Of a stretch of 64,000 bases of DNA, positions 35,594-44,692 are shown piece after piece (positions within the stretch are counted from its first letter, which is position 1; every line of letters starts with the position of its first letter). The DNA is from G963662605 sp963667005 (GTDB taxonomy: Bacteria; Bacteroidota; Ignavibacteria; Ignavibacteriales; Ignavibacteriaceae): assembly GCA_963667005.1 (NCBI GenBank), contig OY762937.1:3534001-3598000 (forward strand), written 5' to 3'. The translations under genes were made by a program, and so were the position numbers. The notes under the pieces were generated by a model, which saw only the letters and a program-made list of their open reading frames with translations, ran no database searches and had not been told where the DNA came from.

Positions 35594-36706
35594 ATGATTC
35601 TTCAGCATTTAGCGGTAAAAAATTTTCGGATTCATCAGGATAGTGTGGTTGATTGTTCTCCAGGCCTCAATTTTATTATTGGCGGTAACGGAGAAGGAAA
35701 GACTTCATTAATCGAGGCCATTTATTCCCTCTGCACCACGAAAAATTTTAAAGGGGCAAGTGATATTGAATTGACCCGCTTTAATGATTCCGGTTATGAA
35801 GTTGCAGGAACATTTTACAGCAACGCTCCGCGCAAAGTGCGGATAATTTATGCCGGCGCTGAGGGAAAACGGAATTATGTACTTGACGGAAAGACGGTAT
35901 TCCGTTCATCGGAGGTAATCGGGAAATTCCCCGTAGTACTTTTAACACCTGATGATTTTGTTTTAACGCAGGGTGCACCGTCCGACAGAAGAAAATTTGT
36001 TGATTCGGTTATTTCACAGTCAAGCGAATACTATCTTTCACAGCTGCTTGATTATAACCGCATCCTGAAACAGCGGGCTGCCCTGCTGAACGCTCTGCGG
36101 GAATTCCGCAGCAACGATTATCTGATGGAACTTGACGCCTGGGATGCCCAGCTGGTCAAAGTCGGAACAAGTCTGGTTCAATACCGCAAAAAATTTGTAG
36201 ATGAGTTCCAGACATACGTTACCGATGCGTACAGATTTATCATGGAAAATGTTGAGCTCCCGGCAATTGAATATCCTCTGCTCCGGGAAAATGTTCTTAG
36301 TATTGATGAAGAAACGTTTGCAAAGAAACTTGCTGCGCGAAGAGATGAAGAAATCCGCAGGGCCGCTAATCTTACCGGTCCGCACAGAGATGACTTCATA
36401 TTCTCGATCAACGGCAAACCGTTGAAAACATACGGGTCGCAGGGACAGCATAAAACGTTTCAGGTAGCGCTGCGGTTTGCGCAGTTCTTTTATCTGAAAG
36501 AAAAGTCAGCCGGTACACCGGTATTTTTACTGGATGATGTTTTCGGCGAACTTGATACCAAACGCAGCGTTAAGATAAGCGCGTATTTGCGTGAGGTTGG
36601 ACAGGCATTTATTACGATTACGGATTTTTCAAATTACGGATTCCTGTCGAAACTTGAAGGCGATAAAATTATACGGGTAACAAAAGGCACCGTAGCATAT
36701 GAATGA
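35594..36706 (+). CDS. recF: RecF, DNA repair/gap-loading ATPase
   Basis: 370 residues. Walker A GGNGEGKTSLIEAIY (about 30-45), the ABC-like signature region YGSQGQHKTFQVALR (about 278-292) and Walker B VFLLDDVFGELD (about 312-323) are all present. RecF helps load RecA at gaps with RecO and RecR. It starts 2 bases after dnaN and overlaps the dciA start by 8 bases. Confidence 0.97.
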   Translation: MILQHLAVKNFRIHQDSVVDCSPGLNFIIGGNGEGKTSLIEAIYSLCTTKNFKGASDIELTRFNDSGYEVAGTFYSNAPRKVRIIYAGAEGKRNYVLDGKTVFRSSEVIGKFPVVLLTPDDFVLTQGAPSDRRKFVDSVISQSSEYYLSQLLDYNRILKQRAALLNALREFRSNDYLMELDAWDAQLVKVGTSLVQYRKKFVDEFQTYVTDAYRFIMENVELPAIEYPLLRENVLSIDEETFAKKLAARRDEEIRRAANLTGPHRDDFIFSINGKPLKTYGSQGQHKTFQVALRFAQFFYLKEKSAGTPVFLLDDVFGELDTKRSVKISAYLREVGQAFITITDFSNYGFLSKLEGDKIIRVTKGTVAYE

Positions 36707-36986
36707 CGGTTTTCACAGCCTGTCACAGATAATAGCGGAAGATACGAAATTTAAGAGAGTCCGCGAGCTGATCTGGAATGATGAGATCATGAGTAAGTTT
36801 TTTATCATCTTTCCCGATTTGAAAAATCATGTACAGCCGGACAAGGTTTCAAAAAATACGCTGTACGTAAAAGTTGAGAATTCTGTTTTGCGGAGTGAGT
36901 TGAAATTTCACGATGCTGAAATGATTGAAAAGATAAACGCCTTCTTCAATGAAGAGCGGATTAAAAAAGTTAGATTTTTTTCTTGA
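36699..36986 (+). CDS. DUF721/DciA-type helicase-loader protein
   Basis: 95 residues matching the DUF721 fold: a helix-rich start (SLSQIIAEDTKFKRVRELI) and the conserved beta/alpha end KNTLYVKVENSVLRSELKFH, EMIEKINAFF. DciA proteins of this family load the replicative helicase DnaB in bacteria without DnaC. It is short because the disordered tail found in many homologues is missing. The overlap with recF and location before gyrB are typical of this gene in many phyla. Confidence 0.85.
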   Translation: MNDGFHSLSQIIAEDTKFKRVRELIWNDEIMSKFFIIFPDLKNHVQPDKVSKNTLYVKVENSVLRSELKFHDAEMIEKINAFFNEERIKKVRFFS

Positions 36987-37009
36987 TAGTTAAAGTGAGT
37001 TAAGGATTT

Positions 37010-38989
37010 ATGGCAGATAACAATAAAAAGAACGCCGAATATAGTGCCAAGAATATCAACGTCCTCAAGGGACTTGAAGCAGTTCGGAAACGTCCGGCAA
37101 TGTACATTGGCGACGTGAGCACCCGCGGCTTGCACCACCTTATTAACGAAGTCGTTGATAACAGTATCGACGAGGCTTTGGCAGGATATTGTGACACCAT
37201 CACAGTAACCCTGAACAAAGACGGAAGCGTTACTGTTGAAGATAACGGACGCGGTATTCCGGTTGATATGCATCCCGAAGAAAAGAAGTCGGCGCTTGAA
37301 GTCGTTATGACCGTACTTCATGCAGGCGGTAAATTTGATAAAGACACATACAAAGTTTCCGGCGGTTTGCACGGTGTGGGTGTTTCGGTTGTTAATGCGC
37401 TTTCCGAGTGGTGCCGTGTTGAGGTAAAACGCGACGGCAAATTATGGATGCAGGAATATAGAGCCGGCGATCCGGTTGCTGCCGTAAAAGCTATTGAGAC
37501 TTTGAAAAAAGCCGCGACCGGTACAAGAACGATCTTCATGCCGGACAAAACGATATTCAAACAAACAAAATTTAAATTCGATACGGTCATTGAAAGAATG
37601 CGCGAACTCGCATTCCTTAACCGCAACGTATCTATCCGCGTTAAAGATGAGATAGAGGGTGAGGATGAAACATTTCACTCAAAAGGCGGTCTCTCTGAAT
37701 TTGTAAAATATCTTGACGAATCGCGCGAACCGCTTCATAAGACTGTGTACATTGACGGCGAAAAAGACGGGACACCTATCGAAATCGCTTTCCAGTACAA
37801 CGGCGGTTACAGTGAAAATCTTTTCTCGTACGTCAATAACATTAACACGCATGAAGGCGGCACACACCTTATCGGTTTCAAATCCGCTCTCACCAGAACG
37901 CTGAATAACTACGCGACAAAGAACAACCTTATCAAAGACGGTAAAATATCTTTGACGGGTGATGATTTCCGTGAAGGTTTGACCGGTGTTATTTCTGTTA
38001 AGGTTCGCGAACCGCAGTTCGAAGGCCAGACTAAAACAAAACTCGGCAACAGCGAAATTAAATCAGCCGTAGAAACTCTGGTTAACGAAAAACTTGCAGA
38101 GTACCTCGAAGAGAATCCAAGTATCGGTAAAAAAATTATTGAAAAATGCGCACGCGCTGCTGAAGCACGCGAAGCAGCCCGCAAGGCAAGAGATCTTTCA
38201 CGCCGCAAAAACGCGATGGATACGTTCAATCTTCCGGGTAAGCTTGCCGACTGCTCTATCACCGATCCCGAGCACTGCGAAGTGTTTGTGGTTGAGGGAG
38301 ATTCGGCGGGTGGTTCAGCAAAGCAGGGACGTGACAGACGCTTTCAGGCTATCCTCCCCTTGCGTGGCAAAATCCTGAACGTTGAGAAAGCAAAGCTCAA
38401 CAAGATTCTTGAGAATAATGAAATTAAAGCTATCGTTGCAGCAATGGGCGGCGGTATTGGTCCTGACTTTAACGCTGAAAAACTGCGCTACGGTAAACTT
38501 ATTCTCATGACAGATGCGGACGTTGACGGAAGCCACATCAGAACACTGCTTTTGACGCTCATCTACCGTTACATGAAAGACATGATTACTACCGGCAAGG
38601 TTTATATCGCACAGCCGCCACTGTATCGTTTGAAAAAAGGCAAAGAAGAATATTATGCCTATGACGATAGCGAACGTGATGATATTCTCAAACGGTTGAA
38701 AGTCGGACCGGTAGTTGAATCTACCGAAGAGGAAGAGTTAACTGATGAAGGTATGCCTCAGAAGATTAAGGGCATCGTCATCTCCCGTTATAAAGGTCTT
38801 GGTGAAATGAACCCAGAGCAGCTTTGGGCTACAACCATGAATCCAGAAACACGGACTTTGTTACAGGTAACTCTTGAAAGTGCAGCAGCCGCAGATAAGA
38901 TTTTTGAAACCCTCATGGGTGATGAAGTTGAACCGCGCCGTGCATTCATTGAGAAGCACGCGAAGTACGTCCGTAACCTTGACGTTTAA
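37010..38989 (+). CDS. gyrB: DNA gyrase subunit B
   Basis: 659 residues, the short form without the proteobacterial insert. GHKL ATPase markers: DNSIDEALAGYCD, VEDNGRGIPVDMHP and GLHGVGVSVVNALS. The TOPRIM domain has VEGDSAGGSAKQGRDR and TDADVDGSHIRTLLLT, and the end is the conserved RRAFIEKHAKYVRNLDV. Provides ATP-driven strand passage with GyrA for negative supercoiling. Spaced 34 bases before gyrA, so co-transcription is expected. Confidence 0.98.
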   Translation: MADNNKKNAEYSAKNINVLKGLEAVRKRPAMYIGDVSTRGLHHLINEVVDNSIDEALAGYCDTITVTLNKDGSVTVEDNGRGIPVDMHPEEKKSALEVVMTVLHAGGKFDKDTYKVSGGLHGVGVSVVNALSEWCRVEVKRDGKLWMQEYRAGDPVAAVKAIETLKKAATGTRTIFMPDKTIFKQTKFKFDTVIERMRELAFLNRNVSIRVKDEIEGEDETFHSKGGLSEFVKYLDESREPLHKTVYIDGEKDGTPIEIAFQYNGGYSENLFSYVNNINTHEGGTHLIGFKSALTRTLNNYATKNNLIKDGKISLTGDDFREGLTGVISVKVREPQFEGQTKTKLGNSEIKSAVETLVNEKLAEYLEENPSIGKKIIEKCARAAEAREAARKARDLSRRKNAMDTFNLPGKLADCSITDPEHCEVFVVEGDSAGGSAKQGRDRRFQAILPLRGKILNVEKAKLNKILENNEIKAIVAAMGGGIGPDFNAEKLRYGKLILMTDADVDGSHIRTLLLTLIYRYMKDMITTGKVYIAQPPLYRLKKGKEEYYAYDDSERDDILKRLKVGPVVESTEEEELTDEGMPQKIKGIVISRYKGLGEMNPEQLWATTMNPETRTLLQVTLESAAAADKIFETLMGDEVEPRRAFIEKHAKYVRNLDV

Positions 38990-39023
38990 TTGAAATTGAA
39001 TTTGAAAGCAAACGAGAATTTAT

Positions 39024-41477
39024 ATGGCAACTATTTTTGATAAAATAACCCCGGTCTCATTAGAAGAGGAAATGAAATCATCGTACATTGATTATTCAAT
39101 GTCGGTTATCGTTTCCCGTGCTATACCCGATGTGCGCGATGGTTTGAAACCTGTGCACCGCCGCGTATTGTTCGGCATGAGCGAACTGGGTTCGACGCAT
39201 AACAAACCTTATAAAAAATCTGCCCGTATCGTGGGTGAAGTACTTGGTAAGTATCACCCGCATGGTGATACAGCTGTGTATGATACCATGGTGCGCATGG
39301 AGCAGGAATTTTCTCTCCGTTACCCGCTGGTTGACGGTCAGGGTAACTTCGGTTCGGTTGACGGTGACTCCGCAGCTGCAATGCGTTATACGGAAGCACG
39401 TCTTTCACGCATAGCCGATGAAATGCTTCGTGATTTGGATAAGAACACGGTTAATTTTACCGGCAACTTTGACGATACGCTGCAGGAACCTTTAGTACTT
39501 CCCGCTTACCTGCCAAACCTGTTAGTCAATGGTTCAAGCGGTATCGCGGTCGGTATGGCGACAAACATTCCCCCGCACAATCTCAACGAAGTTGTTGATG
39601 GACTTATCGCACTGATCAAGAACCCCGACATCACGATTGAAAAATTGATGAAGTTCATTACCGCTCCGGATTTCCCGACAGGCGGTATCATTTACGGTTA
39701 TCAGGGTGTACGCGATGCTTACCTTACAGGTAGAGGACGCGTTGTTGTCCGTGCAAAGGCCAACACCGAAACTTTGAAGAACGGCCGCGAAAATATTATT
39801 ATCAGCGAAATTCCATATCAGGTTAACAAAACCAACCTGATTGAAAAAATCGTTGAGTTGGTTAAAGACGGCAAGATTACAGAAATATCGAACATCCGCG
39901 ACGAATCCGATCGTGACGGTATGCGTATCGTTATCGAATTGAAACGCGACGGACAGCCTGCTGTTATCCTGAATAATCTCTTCAAGCATACGCAAATGCA
40001 AACCACGTTCGGCGTTATCATGCTTGCGTTGGTCAACGGAGTACCGAAAGTACTCAACCTGAAAGAAGTTATGCAGCACTTCCTGAAACACAGAATGGAA
40101 GTATTGATCCGCAGAACCAAATTCGACTTGGAAGCTGCTGAACGCCGCGCTCATATCTTGGAAGGTTATATCATCGCTCTTGATAACATTGATGAGGTCA
40201 TTGAGGTTATCAAAAAATCACGCGATGTTGATACTGCCAAAAGCAACTTGATGCGTAAATTCAAACTGAGTGAGATTCAGGCAAAAGCTATCCTTGATAT
40301 GCGCCTGCAAAGACTCACCGGTCTGGAACGCAAAAAAATTGAAGACGAATACAAAGAAACAATTAAATTAATTGAAAAACTCCGCTACATTCTCGAGAGC
40401 GAAGAAAAACGTAACAGCATCATTAAAGAAGAACTTATTGCTCTTCGCGACAAATACGGCGATGCAAGAAGAACTGAAATCGTATACAACTACGAAGAGT
40501 TCTCACTTGAAGACATGATCGCTGAGGAAGATGTCGTTGTTACCATCTCACACAGAGGATTCATCAAACGCTTCCCTGTCAGCGGATACAGAAGACAAGG
40601 CAGAGGCGGTAAAGGTGTAACCGGAGCGGCGACAGCCGAAGATGATTTTATCGAACATATGTTTATTGCCTCAACGCACCAGTATATCCTCTTCTTTACG
40701 GATAAGGGTAAGTGCTACTGGCTGAAGGTATTTGAAGTACCCGAAGGCGGTCGTGCAACTAAAGGACGTTCAATCTTGAACCTTATTGAAAAGGAAAAAG
40801 ATGAGAACATCACCGCGTTTGTAGCAGTAAAAGAATTCCGTGACGACCAGTACGTTATCATGTGTACCAAACAGGGCGTTATCAAAAAGACTGTTCTCTC
40901 TGCATACGGCAACGTCCGCAGAGGCGGTATCAACGCTATCGGATTGAACGACGGTGACGAACTTATCGCTGTTAAACTTTCCGAAGGCACCAATGATATC
41001 GTTATTGGTACACACCACGGAAACGCCATCCGCTTCCCTGAAAATAAAGTACGCGACATGGGTAGAACAGCTACCGGCGTCCGCGGTATCACACTGCAGG
41101 ATAAAGATTACGTTGTCGGCCTCCTCGTTCTGAAACGCCAGGGTACAATCCTTGTTGTGACAGAAAACGGATTCGGCAAACGTTCCGATATTAATGACTA
41201 CCGTGTCACCAACCGCGGCGGTAAAGGTGTTATCACCGTTAAAACCACCGATAAGGTCGGCAAGATGATCTCTATGATGGAAGTAACCGACGGCGAAGAG
41301 CTTGTCATCATTTCCACCTCAGGCATGGTTATCCGCCAAAGCGTCAAAGACCTCCGTGTCATGGGACGCAACACGATGGGTAACAGACTCATCCGCCTTA
41401 AAGAAGGTGATGCAATCGCAGACATCGCGAAAGTTGTACCTGAAGACGATGACGGCGAAGTCGAAAACGGTAATTAA
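39024..41477 (+). CDS. gyrA: DNA gyrase subunit A
   Basis: 817 residues. The catalytic Tyr122 is in AMRYTEARLS. The quinolone region reads HPHGDTAVYD, so position 83 is Thr rather than the Ser of E. coli while Asp87 is kept. The C-terminal beta-pinwheel carries the GyrA box RQGRGGKG (about residues 525-532), which marks gyrase rather than topoisomerase IV. A terminator follows 22 bases after the stop and ends the replication block. Confidence 0.98.
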   Translation: MATIFDKITPVSLEEEMKSSYIDYSMSVIVSRAIPDVRDGLKPVHRRVLFGMSELGSTHNKPYKKSARIVGEVLGKYHPHGDTAVYDTMVRMEQEFSLRYPLVDGQGNFGSVDGDSAAAMRYTEARLSRIADEMLRDLDKNTVNFTGNFDDTLQEPLVLPAYLPNLLVNGSSGIAVGMATNIPPHNLNEVVDGLIALIKNPDITIEKLMKFITAPDFPTGGIIYGYQGVRDAYLTGRGRVVVRAKANTETLKNGRENIIISEIPYQVNKTNLIEKIVELVKDGKITEISNIRDESDRDGMRIVIELKRDGQPAVILNNLFKHTQMQTTFGVIMLALVNGVPKVLNLKEVMQHFLKHRMEVLIRRTKFDLEAAERRAHILEGYIIALDNIDEVIEVIKKSRDVDTAKSNLMRKFKLSEIQAKAILDMRLQRLTGLERKKIEDEYKETIKLIEKLRYILESEEKRNSIIKEELIALRDKYGDARRTEIVYNYEEFSLEDMIAEEDVVVTISHRGFIKRFPVSGYRRQGRGGKGVTGAATAEDDFIEHMFIASTHQYILFFTDKGKCYWLKVFEVPEGGRATKGRSILNLIEKEKDENITAFVAVKEFRDDQYVIMCTKQGVIKKTVLSAYGNVRRGGINAIGLNDGDELIAVKLSEGTNDIVIGTHHGNAIRFPENKVRDMGRTATGVRGITLQDKDYVVGLLVLKRQGTILVVTENGFGKRSDINDYRVTNRGGKGVITVKTTDKVGKMISMMEVTDGEELVIISTSGMVIRQSVKDLRVMGRNTMGNRLIRLKEGDAIADIAKVVPEDDDGEVENGN

Positions 41478-41498
41478 TCACTGATTACTTGAAAATAG

Positions 41499-41534
41499 AA
41501 AAGCTTCCCTGGGCAACCGGGGAAGCTTTTTTGT
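41499..41534 (+). terminator. Rho-independent terminator after gyrA
   Basis: AAAAGCTTCCC (41499-41509) and its exact complement (41520-41530) enclose a 10-base loop, followed by TT then GTTTT. It closes the dnaN-gyrA operon. Confidence 0.92.
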
Positions 41535-41573
41535 TTTAAAGTTCGTCGTATTACAGTGACATGGTGTGCCCTC

Positions 41574-41780
41574 TTCCTAACCCATGGTTTAAGAGTCTGT
41601 CGCATAACTCATTAAAAAAGTGAACTCACCCTCGTCCCCTCTCTTGGCAAGAGAGGGGAGAGCCCGAAGATGCAAAATTGGCTTTAATTTAGGTGGCGAA
41701 GGTGAGTTCGTCTTTGCTTCAGAAGGTGAAAACTGAACACGAAGAGTTCTGCAACACACTCTTAAACCATGGGTTAGGAA
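41574..41780. repeat. Nested three-level palindromic composite element
   Basis: Outer perfect 23-bp arms (41574-41596 and 41758-41780, beginning TTCCTAACCCATGG) enclose the second copy, reversed, of the 100-bp element (41611-41710) whose ends GAACTCACC (41622-41630) and GGTGAGTTC (41701-41709) are themselves inverted. Inside that is CCCCTCTCTT/AAGAGAGGGG (41636-41645 and 41649-41658, 3-base loop). The plus-strand ORF at 41693 is an accident of this sequence. Confidence 0.85.
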
Positions 41781-41826
41781 TTGAAAAAGGCTTTAATTTG
41801 ATAAACTGGACGGAGCACTTAGGCTA

Positions 41827-42177
41827 TTATTTAGGAATTGCCTCCGGAGCACGAGACTGTTCCGTCTTTGGTGACTCTTTCGGCGTGCTCCCGTTATGTT
41901 TAAAGGCGCCACTCCGGAGCATGAAGAAGTAAGCAAAGAGGAGAACGATAATAATCAGCATGAAAGCGAAGAGCGAAAGGTACATTGTCGAGCTGAAAAA
42001 CAGGTTTTTCCGGACATATTTATTGAATATGCTCTTCTTCTCCTTGGAGAGAACATGCTTTATCTGCTTTTGAAGGTCATCTTCAAAATTAACGGGAGCA
42101 TTCACCTTCTTTAAGTTCTTCAGGTGGCTGATCACCGGAGCATACTGTTTTTCGTCGTATTCTTCGTGAGAATTCAT
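41827..42177 (-). CDS. Putative anti-sigma factor, single TM
   Basis: 116 residues: a charged cytoplasmic N-terminal half (1-68), one TM helix (about 69-92: LSLFAFMLIIIVLLFAYFF) and a short tail. There is no HxxxCxxC zinc anti-sigma motif. The call rests on size, topology and position 3 bases downstream of an ECF sigma factor gene; sequence similarity was not recognised. It probably holds the sigma factor at the membrane. Confidence 0.6.
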   Translation of the reverse strand: MNSHEEYDEKQYAPVISHLKNLKKVNAPVNFEDDLQKQIKHVLSKEKKSIFNKYVRKNLFFSSTMYLSLFAFMLIIIVLLFAYFFMLRSGAFKHNGSTPKESPKTEQSRAPEAIPK

Positions 42178-42180
42178 CGC

Positions 42181-42750
42181 TCACGTGTCCTTATAAATTT
42201 CTTGTAGTAATACCTGCAACATCCCGCGTCCGCGGTTGATGCGCGACTTCACCGTTCCCGTCGTTGTCTGTAACATCTCAGCAATTTCATCATAAGAAAG
42301 CTCCTGAATATCACGCAGAATCACCGCCTCGCGGTACAATTCCGGTATTTTCAGGAGTGCCTGTTGTATCAATTCCTCTGTTATCCCCGAATCAACCGCA
42401 GCATCCGGTCCCTGCCCCTTGTCAACAATATCCATATCAGGTTCGCCTTCCTGATATGAGGAAATAGAAACGTTGTTCTGCTGCTTTTGCCGTGCAAGCT
42501 GTGATTTTGCCAGATTGCCGGCAATGGTATAAATCCATGTCGAGAATTTGTATTCCGCTTTGTAATTGGAACGGTTTTTAAACACACGGATAAATGTTTC
42601 CTGAACGATGTCCTTTGATAAATCCTGCTGTCCCGTAAAACGGAACGCATAGTTCATCAAATGGTTTTTATACCGATCAACAAGAATTTCAAACGAGCGG
42701 ATATTCTCGTCCTGTTGAAATTCTATAATGAGCTCTTCATCGGTTTTCAA
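42181..42750 (-). CDS. ECF-family RNA polymerase sigma factor
   Basis: 189 residues. Region 2 includes ILVDRYKNHLMNYAFRF, LSKDIVQETFIRVFKN (binding to core and -10) and KFSTWIYTIAGNLAKSQL. Region 4 includes IPELYREAVILRDIQELSYDEIAEML and TVKSRINRGR, the -35 helix. No extra C-terminal domain. The putative anti-sigma gene follows immediately, so the pair likely responds to an envelope signal. Target genes are unknown. Confidence 0.93.
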   Translation of the reverse strand: MKTDEELIIEFQQDENIRSFEILVDRYKNHLMNYAFRFTGQQDLSKDIVQETFIRVFKNRSNYKAEYKFSTWIYTIAGNLAKSQLARQKQQNNVSISSYQEGEPDMDIVDKGQGPDAAVDSGITEELIQQALLKIPELYREAVILRDIQELSYDEIAEMLQTTTGTVKSRINRGRGMLQVLLQEIYKDT

Positions 42751-42821
42751 GAAACTGCTTTCTTTTTAATTGTTATACTACGACAACAGCGAAAATGTTC
42801 CAGGTGCTTCTGTTTTCTTCA

Positions 42822-42882
42822 TTCCTAGCCCATGACCCCGCCCGAACGCCGAAGGCGGGCAGGTTAAGTCATGGACTAGGAA
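42822..42882. repeat. Palindromic repeat, TTCCTAGCCCATGA family
   Basis: Arms TTCCTAGCCCATGA (42822-42835) and TCATGGACTAGGAA (42869-42882), one mismatch, surround an inner CCCGCC/GGCGGG palindrome with CCGAAGGCGGGCAGG. Nearly the same element lies at 53731-53791. It is in the promoter-side gap of the ECF operon. Confidence 0.75.
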
Positions 42883-42890
42883 GATAAAAC

Positions 42891-43502
42891 TCACTTCACC
42901 GGCTGGCGAAGGATGGTCTTCAGTTTTTCGGGGGCGGTGCGTTTCGGATCGCCCAGATAAATTTCGTGATGCCTGCCGGTCGGTTTCAATCCGTTGACTT
43001 TAATAAACTCATGCATCGCAGCGATAGTTGGCGCCTCATCTGCATACGCCCCGAAGTACATAGTCTGCACCACTTTCCCCTCTTTCAGCGTCTCCAGCCG
43101 CACAGGGACATCACCCGTTATCTTTTTGCGTGTCTTGTAAATTTCCATTCCTTGATTAATAAAATCCTGCGTAATGAAATCCGGCTGCATTATCATCATC
43201 GTCCATTTCCAGGCGTCTTTATTCATTGCTGTAAAGGATTCCATATCATCAGCCCACCACAGCCCTTCCAATGGCGCTACTCCGTATTCCATGGACTTAT
43301 CCCGCCTTGAAATCATGAACTTAGTTGTATAAGCAACACCATATAAAGCTGAAACGGCATCCATAAACTCTTGGGACGTGTTCGGATCGCCTTTGCCATC
43401 AACCATCAAATACTGTAACGGAGGTAAATCAACAATCGAAAACAAATCCCGCTTCGGAGAAAATAAATCTTTATAAACTTTTTTTAGATCGAGTTTAGCC
43501 AT
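42891..43502 (-). CDS. GyrI-like small-molecule-binding domain protein
   Basis: 203 residues. The conserved pattern of stand-alone GyrI-like (SbmC/SOUL-fold) proteins is visible: FSIVDLPPLQYLMVDGKGDPN at residues 20-40, YGVAPLEGLWW in the middle and YFGAYADEAPTIAAMHEFI with RHHEIYLGDPKRTAPEKLKT near the end. These domains bind hydrophobic drugs or metabolites. There is no DNA-binding domain, so it is not an AraC-type regulator. Function in this organism is unknown. Confidence 0.8.
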   Translation of the reverse strand: MAKLDLKKVYKDLFSPKRDLFSIVDLPPLQYLMVDGKGDPNTSQEFMDAVSALYGVAYTTKFMISRRDKSMEYGVAPLEGLWWADDMESFTAMNKDAWKWTMMIMQPDFITQDFINQGMEIYKTRKKITGDVPVRLETLKEGKVVQTMYFGAYADEAPTIAAMHEFIKVNGLKPTGRHHEIYLGDPKRTAPEKLKTILRQPVK

Positions 43503-43525
43503 AAACTACTCCTTTTATCTGTAAG

Positions 43526-43581
43526 AATAGAACGCGGACCCGCATGACTGCGTCAGCGGTCGGGCGGGTCCGCGTTCTATT
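43526..43581. repeat. Long hairpin with perfect 18-bp arms
   Basis: The arms AATAGAACGCGGACCCGC (43526-43543) and its exact complement (43564-43581) enclose a 20-base loop holding TGACTGCGTCA. It fills the gap between corA (ending 43586) and the GyrI-like gene on the minus strand. It could attenuate read-through; no T-tract is present, so it is listed as a repeat. Confidence 0.75.
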
Positions 43582-43585
43582 GAGA

Positions 43586-44692
43586 TTACATCCATTTTTT
43601 CTTGATGAATATTCTTATCATAGCATAGGTTATTATCAGCATGACCATTACAATAACCGGGTACCCGTACCGCCATTCAAGTTCGGGCATATATTTAAAA
43701 TTCATGCCGTATAGACCCGCGATGAAACTCAATGGGATGAATATCGTAGTGATAATGGTAAGCACTTTCATAATTTCATTCATGCGGTTGCTGATACTGG
43801 AAAGATAGATATCCTGTAGCGCTGAAAGCAGTTCGCGGTATGTTTCGACTGTCTCAAGCTCCTGCACGGTGTGATCGTATAAATCGCGGAGATACAACTG
43901 TGTCCCCTTGCTGAAAAAGGTATCATCCTCGCGCTGAATATTATTGATAACATCCCGCAACGGCCAAACGGAGCGCCGCACGTTGAGCAGATCGTTGCGT
44001 ACATTATGCAACTCGCGGAGCGGGTCCTGCTCGGGATGAACAAGAATGCTTTCTTCAAGCAGTTCGATTTTATCGCCGAGATCTTCCAATATACCGAAAT
44101 AGCCATCAACGATCGCATCAATTAATTCGTAACACAAATAATCAATCTTCTGTTTGCGCAGCTTGCCTTTACCCATACGGAGACGAATGCGGATCGGATC
44201 GAATACATCACCGAGAACGCCCTCCTGAAAGGTCAGAATGTAATCTTTTCCCAGAACGACGCTCATGTGTTCGGTGGTAATGGATCTGTCCTTATCATCC
44301 TGCCACAACATACGCAGAACGATGAACATGACATCGCCAATAATATCAACCTTGGGGCGTTCGGATGTATTGAGAATATCCTCAACAAGAAGCGGAGGTA
44401 CACTGAACTTGTCGCATAACCGTTTCACCAGATCAACGTCATGCAGGCCTTCGATATTGAACCAGGTAATTTTATCCGGAGTAGTCTGCACCGCGAGCGC
44501 TTCTTCCAATGAGTATTCGCGGTCTTCCGAGCGCTCCGTATCGTACTGAAATACGGATATGACCGGCTTATCAATTTTTTGTTCGCCGACGAACACAAGC
44601 GATTCCGGCGGCATTCCAGCCTTATCCGATGCACGCTTACGCTTTAACAACTGTCCCGGCTGTATCAGATCTGATAATATGTTTTTACCCAT
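43586..44692 (-). CDS. corA: Magnesium/cobalt transporter CorA
   Basis: 368 residues. Long cytoplasmic N-domain with helical stalk, then two C-terminal TM helices; the signature GMN is in AGLYGMNFKYMPELEWRYGYP, between TM1 (about 305-327) and TM2 (about 338-360), and the tail is basic (KKKWM). CorA proteins are pentameric channels for Mg2+ uptake. The start at 44692 overlaps the end of the upstream SDR gene by 28 bases, indicating one transcript. Confidence 0.93.
   Translation of the reverse strand: MGKNILSDLIQPGQLLKRKRASDKAGMPPESLVFVGEQKIDKPVISVFQYDTERSEDREYSLEEALAVQTTPDKITWFNIEGLHDVDLVKRLCDKFSVPPLLVEDILNTSERPKVDIIGDVMFIVLRMLWQDDKDRSITTEHMSVVLGKDYILTFQEGVLGDVFDPIRIRLRMGKGKLRKQKIDYLCYELIDAIVDGYFGILEDLGDKIELLEESILVHPEQDPLRELHNVRNDLLNVRRSVWPLRDVINNIQREDDTFFSKGTQLYLRDLYDHTVQELETVETYRELLSALQDIYLSSISNRMNEIMKVLTIITTIFIPLSFIAGLYGMNFKYMPELEWRYGYPVIVMVMLIITYAMIRIFIKKKWM

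Noticed and set aside
39534..40154. 206-codon minus-strand ORF opposite gyrA
   Set aside because: Shadow of gyrA; low-complexity translation and no family.
41693..41932. Plus-strand 79-codon ORF
   Set aside because: Composed of the arms of the nested palindromic element and opposed by the anti-sigma gene.
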